A stretch of DNA of 64,000 bases, taken from positions 1-64,000 of IMG/VR virus record IMGVR_UViG_3300020538_000004; one strand, 5' to 3'. The DNA is from a virus. The stretch's first letter is position 1; every line of letters starts with the position of its first letter. The position numbers and the translations under genes were made by a program. Of the stretch, positions 24,932-33,566 are shown in pieces. The notes under the pieces are model-generated. The model had not been told where the DNA came from, searched no databases, and was given only the letters and a program-made list of their open reading frames with translations.

Positions 24932-25402
24932 ATGCAGAACGCTATCACATTTAAGAAATCCGATATCGACCAACAGTCGTTATATTCCCGCGCCTCAAAA
25001 GAGGCAAAACGGATCCATGAGGATCCGAGTCCTGCAGTGCATCAGGATCGTACGTTTGATGAAATTCTAAAGCAGTGCCTACGTGGCCACTACGCTGAGC
25101 TATGGCTTATGGCGCAAGGTTACGTGGACGATGATCGAAAATACAAAGATCTGTATGAGCCTGATGGCATCACATCGATTGACGTGAAGGTTACAACCTG
25201 CGCTGCAAATTGCAGGAACGTATTGCAGGGAATGGCAGATAAAATTGCCCGAGGTATTCCGGTGGCACGACGAATTTACATTTTCTTGAATCCCATGGAT
25301 TCTGATGAGTATGAATTCTATGGAATATGGAACTGGAATGGTTCATCTTTTATTGGCTCTCGTCCACAATTTACTGTACAAACTGCTATAACTAGTGTAT
25401 GA
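24932..25402 (+). CDS. Putative PD-(D/E)XK nuclease-like protein
   Basis: This 156-residue protein has GHYAELWLMAQGY, then L-Y-E-P-D-G-I-x4-D-V-K-V-T. The Glu on a helix, the Asp and the D-V-K strand fit a degenerate restriction-endonuclease-like core. A C-terminal YEFYGIWNWNGSSF strand pair follows. It is the first gene of the modification island and might act on unmodified DNA. The family is not recognised with certainty. Confidence 0.45.
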   Translation: MQNAITFKKSDIDQQSLYSRASKEAKRIHEDPSPAVHQDRTFDEILKQCLRGHYAELWLMAQGYVDDDRKYKDLYEPDGITSIDVKVTTCAANCRNVLQGMADKIARGIPVARRIYIFLNPMDSDEYEFYGIWNWNGSSFIGSRPQFTVQTAITSV

Positions 25403-25403
25403 T
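25375..25403 (+). promoter_or_regulatory. Possible internal promoter
   Basis: TGTACA (25375-25380), a 17-nt spacer and TATGAT (25398-25403), overlapping the end of the preceding gene and 12 bp before ATG 25416. Confidence 0.45.
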
Positions 25404-25415
25404 TATCTCTTTATT

Positions 25416-25766
25416 ATGAAAGAATCCATCAAAGTCCTCCAAGAGTGTGCAGATCTGCAACTCAAAAAGTCCAACGATTATCAGAATCCAAATAGTACGA
25501 TTCGTCAAGCTGATTATTATCCACGCGGTGCTGCGTCAATCCTTGACATCATGAACACAAAGGTGCTGCGTCTTCGTTCTGTCCTTGAGGCAATGGAGAA
25601 TGATGCAAACTATGCACCTAATTTCGATTCCCTTGAAGACTCTGCAAAGGATCTCATTAACTATTCATCCTTCTTTGTGTCATTCTGCCGTAAAGGTATT
25701 GACGGCCAGCGCACTGATCGTGACTTTCTTAACCGCCATCTCAATGCTAAATCTACCCAGAGTTAA
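25416..25766 (+). CDS. NMAD1/DUF1599-like protein (nucleotide modification associated)
   Basis: I place the start at ATG 25416, after the promoter-like sequence, giving 116 residues. The pattern CADLQLKKSNDYQNPNSTIR, ILDIMNTKVLRLRSVLEAM and DSAKDLINYSSFFVSF is that of DUF1599, an all-alpha fold named for association with base-modification genes. It overlaps the hydroxymethylase gene by 23 bp. Context and pattern agree; the substrate is unknown. Confidence 0.65.
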   Translation: MKESIKVLQECADLQLKKSNDYQNPNSTIRQADYYPRGAASILDIMNTKVLRLRSVLEAMENDANYAPNFDSLEDSAKDLINYSSFFVSFCRKGIDGQRTDRDFLNRHLNAKSTQS

Positions 25767-26421
25767 TGATATTCGTCAGCATTTTAAAGATGCTCTAACG
25801 AATGGTGCCTATGTGACAGACAAGAGTGGTGTTAAAACACTCGAGTTATGTGGCGCATCATTCTTTGCAGATGAAGAAGCCATCTTTGGCAAACCAAATT
25901 ATGAGTACATCAATGCTGAACTTCAATGGTATGATTCCCAGTCGTTGAATGTCAATGATATTCCTGGCGGTGCTCCTAAGATCTGGAAACAAGTTGCAAC
26001 GAAAGATGGCTGGATTAATTCAAACTATGGCTGGTGCATCTACTCAGAAACCAATTATAAGCAATATAATTCTGCGCGAAATGAGCTTATTGCAAATCCA
26101 AATAGTCGCAGAGCCATAATGATCTATACTCGGCCAGAGATGCACCAGCATTATTGCGAAGATGGCTGTTCCGATTTCATGTGCACGAATGCTGTGCAAT
26201 ATCTTATTCGAGACAATAAACTTCATGCCATCGTCCAAATGCGAAGCAATGATGTTGTCTTCGGTTATAAGAATGATCGTGCCTGGCAATACATAGTACA
26301 AACCCGCCTTCTGCAAGATCTAAACACGCTCGGAGAAAATAATTATGAAATGGGAGACCTCATCTGGCACGTCGGCTCGCTCCACGTCTATGAACGGCAC
26401 TTCACACTTATTAATGGATAA
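25744..26421 (+). CDS. 42: Deoxypyrimidine hydroxymethylase, dCMP type (gp42-like)
   Basis: This 225-residue enzyme belongs to the thymidylate synthase superfamily. The catalytic cysteine is Cys147 (FMCTNAVQYLIRDNKL), followed by MRSNDVVFGYKND. Asp178 stands where thymidylate synthase has the uracil-binding Asn; T4 dCMP hydroxymethylase uses Cys148 and Asp179, so both residues and their 31-residue spacing agree. This favours making 5-hydroxymethyl-dCMP rather than dTMP. A separate ThyX is encoded at 35910. ATG 25744 is chosen because upstream sequence reads as a shadow of the preceding gene. Confidence 0.8.
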   Translation: MLNLPRVNDIRQHFKDALTNGAYVTDKSGVKTLELCGASFFADEEAIFGKPNYEYINAELQWYDSQSLNVNDIPGGAPKIWKQVATKDGWINSNYGWCIYSETNYKQYNSARNELIANPNSRRAIMIYTRPEMHQHYCEDGCSDFMCTNAVQYLIRDNKLHAIVQMRSNDVVFGYKNDRAWQYIVQTRLLQDLNTLGENNYEMGDLIWHVGSLHVYERHFTLING

Positions 26422-26860
26422 TAAGTGGAAAGGTCGCTACCTTAAGTTAGCACGAGAGATTGCTGGATGGTCGAAAGATCCATCCACAAAAATCGGATGT
26501 GTCATCATTGGGTCGAAGGGTCAGGTACTAGCTCAGGGCTATAATGGTTTCCCACGTGGAATCCAAGATACTCCGGATCGGTATGCTGATCGTCCGACGA
26601 AGTACAAATATGTGGTTCATGCAGAAATGAATGCCATCTACAACGCAAGTTATAGTGGCGTCTCGCTTGATGGATCCATTTTGTTTGTGCATGGATTGCC
26701 AGTTTGCTCTGAATGTGCAAAAGGCATCATCCAAGTTGGAATTAAAAACATCGTTATGCCATGGCAGGAAATACCTGCAACGTGGCAAGAGTCGTGGAAT
26801 CTGACTCAGCAGATGTTCACTGAAGCAGGTATTACCTGGGAATTTGTCAAATTCGAATAA
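26414..26860 (+). CDS. cd: dCMP deaminase
   Basis: This 148-residue zinc deaminase supplies dUMP from dCMP. The active site is VVHAEMNAIYNA (His69-Ala-Glu71) with VCSECAKG (Cys98 and Cys101). GYNGFPRGIQDTPDRY is the substrate-side block common to dCMP deaminases. The start at ATG 26414 overlaps the end of the hydroxymethylase gene by 8 bp. With ThyX and the ribonucleotide reductase it completes a dTMP route. Confidence 0.92.
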   Translation: MDNKWKGRYLKLAREIAGWSKDPSTKIGCVIIGSKGQVLAQGYNGFPRGIQDTPDRYADRPTKYKYVVHAEMNAIYNASYSGVSLDGSILFVHGLPVCSECAKGIIQVGIKNIVMPWQEIPATWQESWNLTQQMFTEAGITWEFVKFE

Positions 26861-26863
26861 TTT

Positions 26864-28027
26864 ATGAGTCTTTCAACTACACACTATTACGATGAATTCC
26901 TTCGCTACTATCAATTAGCAAAGGATCAACAGGAGAAATGCAACGTTTCATCTAGACCTCCTTATGGGATGCTTACTCATGCCGAGTCTAAAATGGGTGA
27001 TGCTTTGCTTGAAAATGTTGAGCTCTACGATGTGGTTGAACGTAAATTTGCTGGATTCTCGCAGATCGTGAATGATTGCTTTTATGGTTGGAATGCAGAT
27101 CACCCCTATTGGATGAAGATGTCATCAGGAAACCATACTGCGCAACGTAAGACTGTGGCCACGAGTTGGAATGGAAAGAAGTTCACTCTTGCAGAATGGA
27201 TGTACGTATTCATTCTTCACCGCGTAACAGGTTCTGCCATCAATTATGCAACCAAACCATCCGGTTACCATAATACGTTATTGTTCAAGCTTCATACTGC
27301 TTCTTCAATTCCAGAGATGACGGAAATCGTGAAAGCCGAGAAGTCTCCGTTTTACACTTCAGTTGGATACCAGTTTCCTGCATTTCCAAAACCACCCGCA
27401 GGTTATAAACGTGGTGGCGATTACTACCTCTGCGAATTTGCTCCACGTTTGGCCACTGAGCTTGCAGATTTTTTAGTTGCTGGAAACAAAAAGACACTTC
27501 GCGAAATTGGCGAATTCATGTTGAGCTGGAATCAAGCAAATGGAATGCGTAGGTTTGCTTTCCAATATGCAGCAGTTGTTGCTGACGTTGCTGATTGGTT
27601 TCCTCAGTATGTCCATCGGGATACCCCATTTTACTATGGTTCAAATGCTGTTGAATGTATTTCATATCTTGCAGTTCCAAACAAAAAGATGAAGACCGAG
27701 GCTTTCCTCGATCTTGTCATGGAGAAAATTCAATCTGATACCGGAGCATTCCCTTATAACGCAGAAGACGTGTGCTGTGATTTCATCCGTTGGGTTGAAA
27801 ACTACGTTCGTCCAGGCTCTGCATATAATCATCTGGACAGAGATAATCTTTGGTCATCACATCGTATTCACGACCATCCCTATGGCCGGCAGAAGCCGAT
27901 GCTCGAGCTCGGTCTCATTAAGTCGTTTAACGATCTCGATGTACACCCATCAGACGACTATGTCATTAGCCGCGCTGGAGTCACGGCAGAAAAATATAAG
28001 GAACTATGCAAAACATGTACACAGTAA
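26864..28027 (+). CDS. Possible amino-acid:DNA transferase-like protein of a base-modification pathway
   Basis: This 387-residue mostly helical protein contains WMYVFILHRVTGSAINYATK followed by P-S-G-Y-H-N-T, a block I associate with the helical (HhH-glycosylase-related) enzymes that attach amino acids to activated hydroxymethyl bases. Aromatic-rich segments and FGxx-type turns (FPAFPKPPAGYKRGGDYYLC) follow, and the end has HRIHDHPYGR. It lies directly between a dCMP deaminase and a PLP enzyme, which fits such a pathway. The family call is from memory and tentative. Confidence 0.45.
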   Translation: MSLSTTHYYDEFLRYYQLAKDQQEKCNVSSRPPYGMLTHAESKMGDALLENVELYDVVERKFAGFSQIVNDCFYGWNADHPYWMKMSSGNHTAQRKTVATSWNGKKFTLAEWMYVFILHRVTGSAINYATKPSGYHNTLLFKLHTASSIPEMTEIVKAEKSPFYTSVGYQFPAFPKPPAGYKRGGDYYLCEFAPRLATELADFLVAGNKKTLREIGEFMLSWNQANGMRRFAFQYAAVVADVADWFPQYVHRDTPFYYGSNAVECISYLAVPNKKMKTEAFLDLVMEKIQSDTGAFPYNAEDVCCDFIRWVENYVRPGSAYNHLDRDNLWSSHRIHDHPYGRQKPMLELGLIKSFNDLDVHPSDDYVISRAGVTAEKYKELCKTCTQ

Positions 28028-28953
28028 CTCAAGACACATCTAACAAGGATATTCCGAAAGGGATGTCGCGTAGCCAGGCAAAAGAGTATTATCAAAACTT
28101 GTGGGGGACGTTCAATACTCGAATCGATCCTCCAGTTGTTGAACAGTTCGGAGACAAATACATCCTTAGAGCAGATTTTGCTCCGGGTGGATTAAAGGCA
28201 TTCGGCGGAGAACGAGTTATTGCTGAAACTCCTAAGGATACTTTAGTCTACTGTGCACCGCGGCAGGGTCACGCTCCGGATGCCATCGCCATGTTGGCTC
28301 AGATGTATAATAAGAAATGTGTTTTCTTTTGTCCAGCTTCATCTGAAGTATCGAATCATCAAGGTGCTCTTTTTGCCTATGCACATACAGACATGCGATT
28401 CTTTAAGATTGCTGCAATGCCAGTATTGAATTCCTATGCGAAAAAATGGGCAGAAAAGAATAATGCTCAGTATCTTCCATTTGGTCTTACTGGAAATGCA
28501 ACAGTGACTGCTGGACTTGCAAACATGGCTAATATGGTTACTAATTTAATTGGGCATGAACCTTCTGAAATTTGGTGTGCTGTATCAACAGGCACAATGG
28601 TTCGGGCACTTCAAATTGGCTGGCCAAATGCAAAAGCCTACGGGGTTGCAGTTGCTCGAAATATCCATGATGGTGAAATTGGCGATGCTGAAGTTGTAAC
28701 GGCAACTATGCCTTTCCTTAAAGCTCATCCGATTGCAAATGAAATGCCGTTCCCAACAACTGCGGCATATGACGCAAAAGCATGGGAAGGGTTTGTAAAA
28801 AAAGGAAAACCAGGAGCAATCTTTATAAATGTGGGTGCGGATGCACACATTAACCGCAATCTATCTAAAGTGGATATTTCAAAAATTAATAGCCAGCGTA
28901 AATGGAAAGATCTCGGGGATATGGAAGAGAATCGCGCTTATTTTAAATCATGA
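28006..28953 (+). CDS. PLP-dependent fold-type-II enzyme-like protein
   Basis: This 315-residue protein resembles the tryptophan-synthase-beta/ACC-deaminase class: FAPGGLKAFGGERV with Lys64 as the likely PLP lysine, SNHQGALFAYA (the QSNH-type helix), PFGLTGNATVTAGLANMANM and the phosphate-binding-like VSTGTM. In known phage base hypermodification pathways a PLP enzyme edits an amino acid joined to the base. Its overlap with both neighbours (22 bp and 4 bp) supports one operon. The substrate is unknown. Confidence 0.6.
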   Translation: MQNMYTVTQDTSNKDIPKGMSRSQAKEYYQNLWGTFNTRIDPPVVEQFGDKYILRADFAPGGLKAFGGERVIAETPKDTLVYCAPRQGHAPDAIAMLAQMYNKKCVFFCPASSEVSNHQGALFAYAHTDMRFFKIAAMPVLNSYAKKWAEKNNAQYLPFGLTGNATVTAGLANMANMVTNLIGHEPSEIWCAVSTGTMVRALQIGWPNAKAYGVAVARNIHDGEIGDAEVVTATMPFLKAHPIANEMPFPTTAAYDAKAWEGFVKKGKPGAIFINVGADAHINRNLSKVDISKINSQRKWKDLGDMEENRAYFKS

Positions 28954-29948
28954 AAGTCTTAATCACTACACCGATGGCTCCAATCTCGGAGCGGATTTCA
29001 TCGCATCGTGCCGCGCAGGCTGCAATCTATGCTGATCAACTTAAATGCATGGGATACGATGTTACCGTCAACCATGGTGGCAAGATTAAGGATTACAATG
29101 CATTTGATACGATTGCAGTCTATCATGGGAATGATTGGGGCGGTACTGTCAATATGTTTGGAGGCGTCAAGCAATTTGGTGCAATTGACCAGATTGTCCG
29201 TTTGTCCAAGTTCACTGGTAAAGTCCTTTCCCTCACAATTGATTTCCCAAAATACTCTGAGATGATTAAACCCCGGGTTGATAAAGAACCAGCATCGCAT
29301 CCAGATTGGAAACTAGTCGACTGGATTAATCTGGCCCGGATTGAAACATCTGCGACGGTAATCAACACGGATCTTGAATTAGAAAGCGCAAAACTGGCAA
29401 TCGGAGATTCTCATGCTCTTTCCATGTATCGCCCAGGATGGAAACTGAATTGCGTCCCATATAAAACTCTTTATGGTGCTATCACTTCGGGTCTCAAATC
29501 TTTTGTATTACCAAATAAACTGAAGTACGATGAGATTGAAGTGTACTTCGGAAACATTGACATTCGCCATCATCTGCTTCGTCAGAGTAATCCTGAGGCA
29601 GCTACTCGAGATCTTGTTGCTGGATATGTTCAGCAATGTGAGGATCTTGCAAAGACGTGTAACTGCAAAGTGACAATCTGGGAACCTCTACCAATTGAAA
29701 ACGAGTCTCGCAAATTGCCAAAGACTGGCTATTACAAGGGAACTCCATTCTATGGTACCTGGAATGAACGCAATGATATTCGAAATCTCTTCGTTGAACA
29801 GCTTCATAAGAATGCCAAAGGCAATGTCAAGGTGTTTGAATGGATTTCAAAGCTAATGAATCTCAAAGGCGAATTAGATTTTGCCTGCATGGAAAAACCA
29901 CAATCTGTTCATTTATCCAGAGAATTTTATCCTCACTGGAATCAATAA
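28950..29948 (+). CDS. GDSH-motif protein of the modification island
   Basis: This 332-residue protein begins KVLITTPMAPISERISSHRA with the look of a nucleotide or sugar-binding Rossmann start (VYHGNDWGGTVNMFGG). Later it has an SGNH-hydrolase-like block: IGDSHALSMYRPGW (Ser154), GNIDIRHHLLR (Asn then Arg/His), and a C-terminal SVHLSREFYPHW with a possible catalytic His. A transferase or esterase acting on a modified base or its precursor is one idea. The family is not recognised. It ends the island; uvsX follows with its own control region. Confidence 0.55.
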   Translation: MKVLITTPMAPISERISSHRAAQAAIYADQLKCMGYDVTVNHGGKIKDYNAFDTIAVYHGNDWGGTVNMFGGVKQFGAIDQIVRLSKFTGKVLSLTIDFPKYSEMIKPRVDKEPASHPDWKLVDWINLARIETSATVINTDLELESAKLAIGDSHALSMYRPGWKLNCVPYKTLYGAITSGLKSFVLPNKLKYDEIEVYFGNIDIRHHLLRQSNPEAATRDLVAGYVQQCEDLAKTCNCKVTIWEPLPIENESRKLPKTGYYKGTPFYGTWNERNDIRNLFVEQLHKNAKGNVKVFEWISKLMNLKGELDFACMEKPQSVHLSREFYPHWNQ

Positions 29949-29967
29949 AAGATGTACAGGATCAATC

Positions 29968-29982
29968 AACTATAGTATAGTT
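29968..29982 (+). promoter_or_regulatory. Perfect dyad upstream of uvsX
   Basis: AACTATA (29968-29974) G TATAGTT (29976-29982) is a perfect 7-bp inverted repeat overlapping the likely -10 (TATAGT) just before ATG 29988. It may be an operator. Confidence 0.5.
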
Positions 29983-29987
29983 CTATT

Positions 29988-31034
29988 ATGTCATCACTAC
30001 TCGCAAAATTAAAAAAGAATTCACGAATTGATACCGCTGCAACCTTGGATGATTCTAAGGTTTTCAATCAAAGCGAAAGCATCGCAACAGACGTTCCTAT
30101 GATTAACGTTGCCCTTTCCGGAGACCTTGACAAAGGTCTCACATCGGGTCTTACGGTCCTTGCTGGTCCATCGAAGCACTTCAAGACTTCATTCGCACTC
30201 ATCATGGTTGCTGCGTATATGCGCAAATATCCTGAATCCGTTGTGCTGTTCTATGATTCTGAATTTGGTTCTCCTCAGTCCTATTTCAAGACCTTTGGCA
30301 TTGATACGAGCCGAGTTCTTCATTGTCCAATCTTGAATGTTGAAGATCTCAAATTCGACATCATGAAGCAGCTTGACGGTATTGAGAAGACTGACAAGGT
30401 CATCATCATGATTGACTCTGTGGGTAATCTTGCTTCGAAGAAAGAAGTTGAGGATGCAATGAATGAGAAGTCTGTGGGTGATATGACTCGTGCAAAAGCT
30501 TTTAAGAGTCTTTTCCGCATGGTCACACCACACCTTGCAATGAAAGATATTCCTCTTGTTGCAATTGGTCATACGTACAAGACGCAGGACATGTATCCGA
30601 AGGATGTTCTCTCGGGCGGCACGGGTCTTTATTACTCTGCCAATACCGTATGGATTCTTGGTCGTCAGCAAGACAAGGGTGATGAAGGCATTGAGGGTTA
30701 TCACTTCGTGATCAACGTTGACAAGTCTCGTTTCGTAAAAGAAAAGTCCAAGGTTCCTATCTCAGTCTCGTTTGCAAATGGCGTTGAGAAGTATTCGGGC
30801 CTTCTCGACGTTGCCCTTGAGGGCGGATTTGTTACAAAGCCTTCTATGGGCTGGTATGCAAAGAAAGGTGATGAGACAAAGTATCGTGAAAAGGATACCT
30901 ATAACAAAGAATTCTGGAATGGAATCTTAGACTCGAAAGAGTTCAAGGCATACATTCGTCAACGCTATACCCTCGGAGTCGATGGTCAAAGCAACACCAG
31001 CAACATTTCAATTATTGATGAAGATGAATCCTAA
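29988..31034 (+). CDS. uvsX: UvsX recombinase (RecA-like)
   Basis: This 348-residue strand-exchange protein is somewhat shorter than T4 UvsX (391). Features are Walker A GPSKHFKT (60-67), LFYDSEFGSPQSYF, Walker B VIIMIDSVGNLASKKE, and the SVGDMTRAKAFKSLFRMVTP block. It works with UvsY (6988), UvsW, gp46 and gp47. The 3' end overlaps the next gene by 11 bp. Confidence 0.96.
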   Translation: MSSLLAKLKKNSRIDTAATLDDSKVFNQSESIATDVPMINVALSGDLDKGLTSGLTVLAGPSKHFKTSFALIMVAAYMRKYPESVVLFYDSEFGSPQSYFKTFGIDTSRVLHCPILNVEDLKFDIMKQLDGIEKTDKVIIMIDSVGNLASKKEVEDAMNEKSVGDMTRAKAFKSLFRMVTPHLAMKDIPLVAIGHTYKTQDMYPKDVLSGGTGLYYSANTVWILGRQQDKGDEGIEGYHFVINVDKSRFVKEKSKVPISVSFANGVEKYSGLLDVALEGGFVTKPSMGWYAKKGDETKYREKDTYNKEFWNGILDSKEFKAYIRQRYTLGVDGQSNTSNISIIDEDES

Positions 31035-31374
31035 AATTACTGACAGCGATTATTCTTTTGTTGAAAAGCCAACTTCCGAATTGTATTCGGTGAAGCTGAA
31101 AACTGGCCAATGGTCTGGCGTCATTGTTACCTATGGAAAGGTTTCCTTAAAGGTCAACGAAGACAAAGAATCAGCCACCCTTTCTTTTCAATTCAAGGTC
31201 GATGAATCTCCGGCTCCACAGACCGTAGAAATACTTGAAGAATCAAACGACTTCAATAACCATCTCGGCGACATTCTTAGCCACATTATTCAAAACGCTT
31301 TCGATACTGGTAATTATAAATTAGGGTCTAATGACAAACAACCTACAAACGACAATCCTTCAGAAACTAGTTAA
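31024..31374 (+). CDS. Small conserved protein between uvsX and gp41
   Basis: This 116-residue protein starts at ATG 31024 inside the last codons of uvsX and its 3' end overlaps the helicase gene start by 44 bp. The visible pattern is a small beta-sheet (ELYSVKLKTGQWSGVIVTYG, LKVNEDKESATLSFQFKVDE) and a helix with FNNHLGDILSHII. The family is not recognised. Tight overlaps imply cotranslation with replication proteins. Confidence 0.65.
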   Translation: MNPKITDSDYSFVEKPTSELYSVKLKTGQWSGVIVTYGKVSLKVNEDKESATLSFQFKVDESPAPQTVEILEESNDFNNHLGDILSHIIQNAFDTGNYKLGSNDKQPTNDNPSETS

Positions 31375-32695
31375 TGATGAGCAATACTGCAGAAAAGTAT
31401 TGCCATTCATTAAGTCTGAGTATTTTGAGGGTTCTCATAAGTCAGTCTACAAACTCGTCCTGGATTTTATTGCCAAGTACAATAAACTTCCTACGCAGAC
31501 GAGCCTTGGCATTGATCTTGACAAGACTGACATTCGAGAGGATCAATACGATTCTACAGTCAAACTTATTGAATCTCTCAGTGAGAATCCCAAAGTTGAA
31601 GACCTATGGCTAATCGAGAATACGGAAAAATGGTGTAAGGACCGTGCCGTATTCTTGGCCATTATGGAATCGATTCAGATCATCGATGGCAAGAAGAAAG
31701 ATATTGGCCAAGGTGCAATTCCAGACATCCTTCAAAAGGCTCTTGGAATCAACTTTGACAATTCTGTGGGTCACGATTACATCGGTGACTTTGAGGATCG
31801 GTTCGACTTCTATCACAAGGTGGAAGATCGTACTCCATTCGATCTCGAGATGTTCAATGCCATTACCAAGAATGGAGTTCCACGTAAGACGTTGAATATC
31901 TGTCTTGCCGGCACGGGCGTGGGAAAGTCCCTCTTCATGTGTCATGTGGCTTCTTCGTATCTGACACAGGGTAAGAATGTGCTGTACATCACGCTAGAAA
32001 TGTCAGAAGAACGCATCGCTGAACGTATCGATGCGAATCTAATGAATATCCCAATTGATCAACTTGCAAGTCTTCCAAAGGACTTGTACGAGAGCAAGAT
32101 CAAGAAGATTGCTGCAAAGACTGTAGGATCTTTAATCATCAAGGAATATCCAACTGCATCTGCACATGCTGGTCATTTCCGTGCTCTTTTGAATGAACTT
32201 AAGCTGAAGAAGGATTTTACTCCTGACGTCATCTTTATTGACTATCTTAACATCTGTGCTTCTTCTCGTATGAAAGGCGTGGGAGGTTCAATCAATACCT
32301 ACTCATTCATCAAGGCTATTGCGGAAGAAATTCGTGGTCTTGCTGTGGAATTCAATGTTCCAATCTTCTCTGCGACTCAGACAACTCGTAGTGGATTCGG
32401 CAATAGCGATGTTGAACTGACTGACACCTCAGAATCCTTTGGTCTTCCTGCAACGGCAGATCTCATGTTTGCCCTCATCTCAACTGAAGAACTTGAAAAG
32501 ATGGGACAACTTATTGTCAAACAGTTAAAAAACCGGTATAACGATCCAACCAAGAATAAGCGTTTTATCATTGGAGTTGATCGTGCCAAGATGAAACTGT
32601 TTGATGTTGAAAACAAAGCTCAGACTTTAAGCAAAGAACCAACTGTCCGTAGTGGTACTCAGGAGAGGAACTTTAACGGATTTAAAATCGAATAA
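31331..32695 (+). CDS. 41: Replicative DNA helicase gp41 (DnaB-like)
   Basis: This 454-residue hexameric helicase is close to T4 gp41 (475). The N-terminal helical domain is followed by the RecA-like motor: Walker A GTGVGKS (194-200), LYITLEMSEERIAERIDANLM, Walker B VIFIDYLNIC, and the sensor FSATQTTRSG and an R-Y-N-D-P-T-K-N loop. It would unwind ahead of gp43. No T4-type gp61 primase gene accompanies it in this window. Confidence 0.95.
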   Translation: MTNNLQTTILQKLVNDEQYCRKVLPFIKSEYFEGSHKSVYKLVLDFIAKYNKLPTQTSLGIDLDKTDIREDQYDSTVKLIESLSENPKVEDLWLIENTEKWCKDRAVFLAIMESIQIIDGKKKDIGQGAIPDILQKALGINFDNSVGHDYIGDFEDRFDFYHKVEDRTPFDLEMFNAITKNGVPRKTLNICLAGTGVGKSLFMCHVASSYLTQGKNVLYITLEMSEERIAERIDANLMNIPIDQLASLPKDLYESKIKKIAAKTVGSLIIKEYPTASAHAGHFRALLNELKLKKDFTPDVIFIDYLNICASSRMKGVGGSINTYSFIKAIAEEIRGLAVEFNVPIFSATQTTRSGFGNSDVELTDTSESFGLPATADLMFALISTEELEKMGQLIVKQLKNRYNDPTKNKRFIIGVDRAKMKLFDVENKAQTLSKEPTVRSGTQERNFNGFKIE

Positions 32696-32699
32696 TACT

Positions 32700-32936
32700 A
32701 TGGAAACACAAACAGAATTCAAAGACATTGAACCCAGTTTCAATTTAATTAGCTTTAGCCCTCTTTCAGTGGGCACTCAGATTACCGATTCCGTTCTTGA
32801 CTTTAACGTGGGAGGCAAAGAAATACTTAGAATTGAGCGAAATGGCAATGTAATTGCTCCCGATCTTGAATCGGCTTCCGAAGCTGGTAGGGTCTTCGTG
32901 CAGGCAATTAGAGAGCAACTTAATTTTAAATTGTAG
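32700..32936 (+). CDS. Small protein, unknown
   Basis: This 78-residue acidic protein starts at ATG 32700 just after gp41. It contains DSVLDFNVGGKEILRIERNG then VIAPDLESASEAGRVFVQAI, a short beta-hairpin plus helix typical of small phage proteins that display a feature value followed by an index helix. The family is not identified. Confidence 0.6.
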   Translation: METQTEFKDIEPSFNLISFSPLSVGTQITDSVLDFNVGGKEILRIERNGNVIAPDLESASEAGRVFVQAIREQLNFKL

Positions 32937-32947
32937 GCATTTTGTTG

Positions 32948-32975
32948 TTTACATGAGGCAATAACGGTATAAGAT
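32948..32975 (+). promoter_or_regulatory. Early promoter
   Basis: TTTACA (32948-32953), a 16-nt spacer and TAAGAT (32970-32975), with ATG 32988 12 nt later. AGGA at 32975-32978 is a weak Shine-Dalgarno candidate. Confidence 0.7.
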
Positions 32976-32987
32976 AGGAACTACAAT

Positions 32988-33566
32988 ATGGGAATGTTCG
33001 ATACAATTCAATGGGGCGACAATCTACCTTTCTCGGAAGAGATGAAGGAGTTTGGTCTCGATAAAAACAACTGGTCCTTTCAGACCAAAGACCTTGACTG
33101 CTGCCTGGCCAACTATGTTGTTCAAGACGGTAATTTCTTTCTAGAAAAATACAAGAGCGAGAAATGGGTCGAGGGTGACCCAAAAGGCAAGAGTTTTATG
33201 GACCGTATGGGTTCCCTTGAACGCACGGATCGATATCTTGAACTTCAAAAAATCACTGAAACTATTTACATGTATGACTACCGTCATGACGTGCTTGGTC
33301 TTTGGGATTGCACCATTGAATTCAAAGTTGTACTCATTGACGGTAAGGTCGATTCTACGGAACTTTTTGAGTTTAAAAAAGTGCCAAGTGCCGACAGAAA
33401 AGAGCAAGAACGCAAATGGCATGCAGACCGAGAATATGAGAATTCTCGTTGGTACAACCGCTTCATTTTCCACACATCGCCCTACCGCTGGGTTCGCCGT
33501 AAATTATCCACTATCCTTTACAAAACAGGTTCCTTTCTTCATACAATTTCCTATAAACTCCCATGA
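32988..33566 (+). CDS. Unknown protein, MGMFDTI-type
   Basis: This 192-residue protein starts MGMFDTIQWGDNLPF, a start shared by various phage proteins of unknown function. The first 125 residues look like a beta-rich domain (SFQTKDLDCCLANYVVQDGN, GLWDCTIEFKVVLIDGKV). The rest is basic and helical with many aromatic residues. It overlaps the next gene by ATGA. Confidence 0.65.
   Translation: MGMFDTIQWGDNLPFSEEMKEFGLDKNNWSFQTKDLDCCLANYVVQDGNFFLEKYKSEKWVEGDPKGKSFMDRMGSLERTDRYLELQKITETIYMYDYRHDVLGLWDCTIEFKVVLIDGKVDSTELFEFKKVPSADRKEQERKWHADREYENSRWYNRFIFHTSPYRWVRRKLSTILYKTGSFLHTISYKLP

Noticed and set aside
25585-25743. Upstream extension of the hydroxymethylase frame
   Set aside because: The 53 extra residues read as an out-of-frame copy of the NMAD1-like gene; the family start fits ATG 25744.
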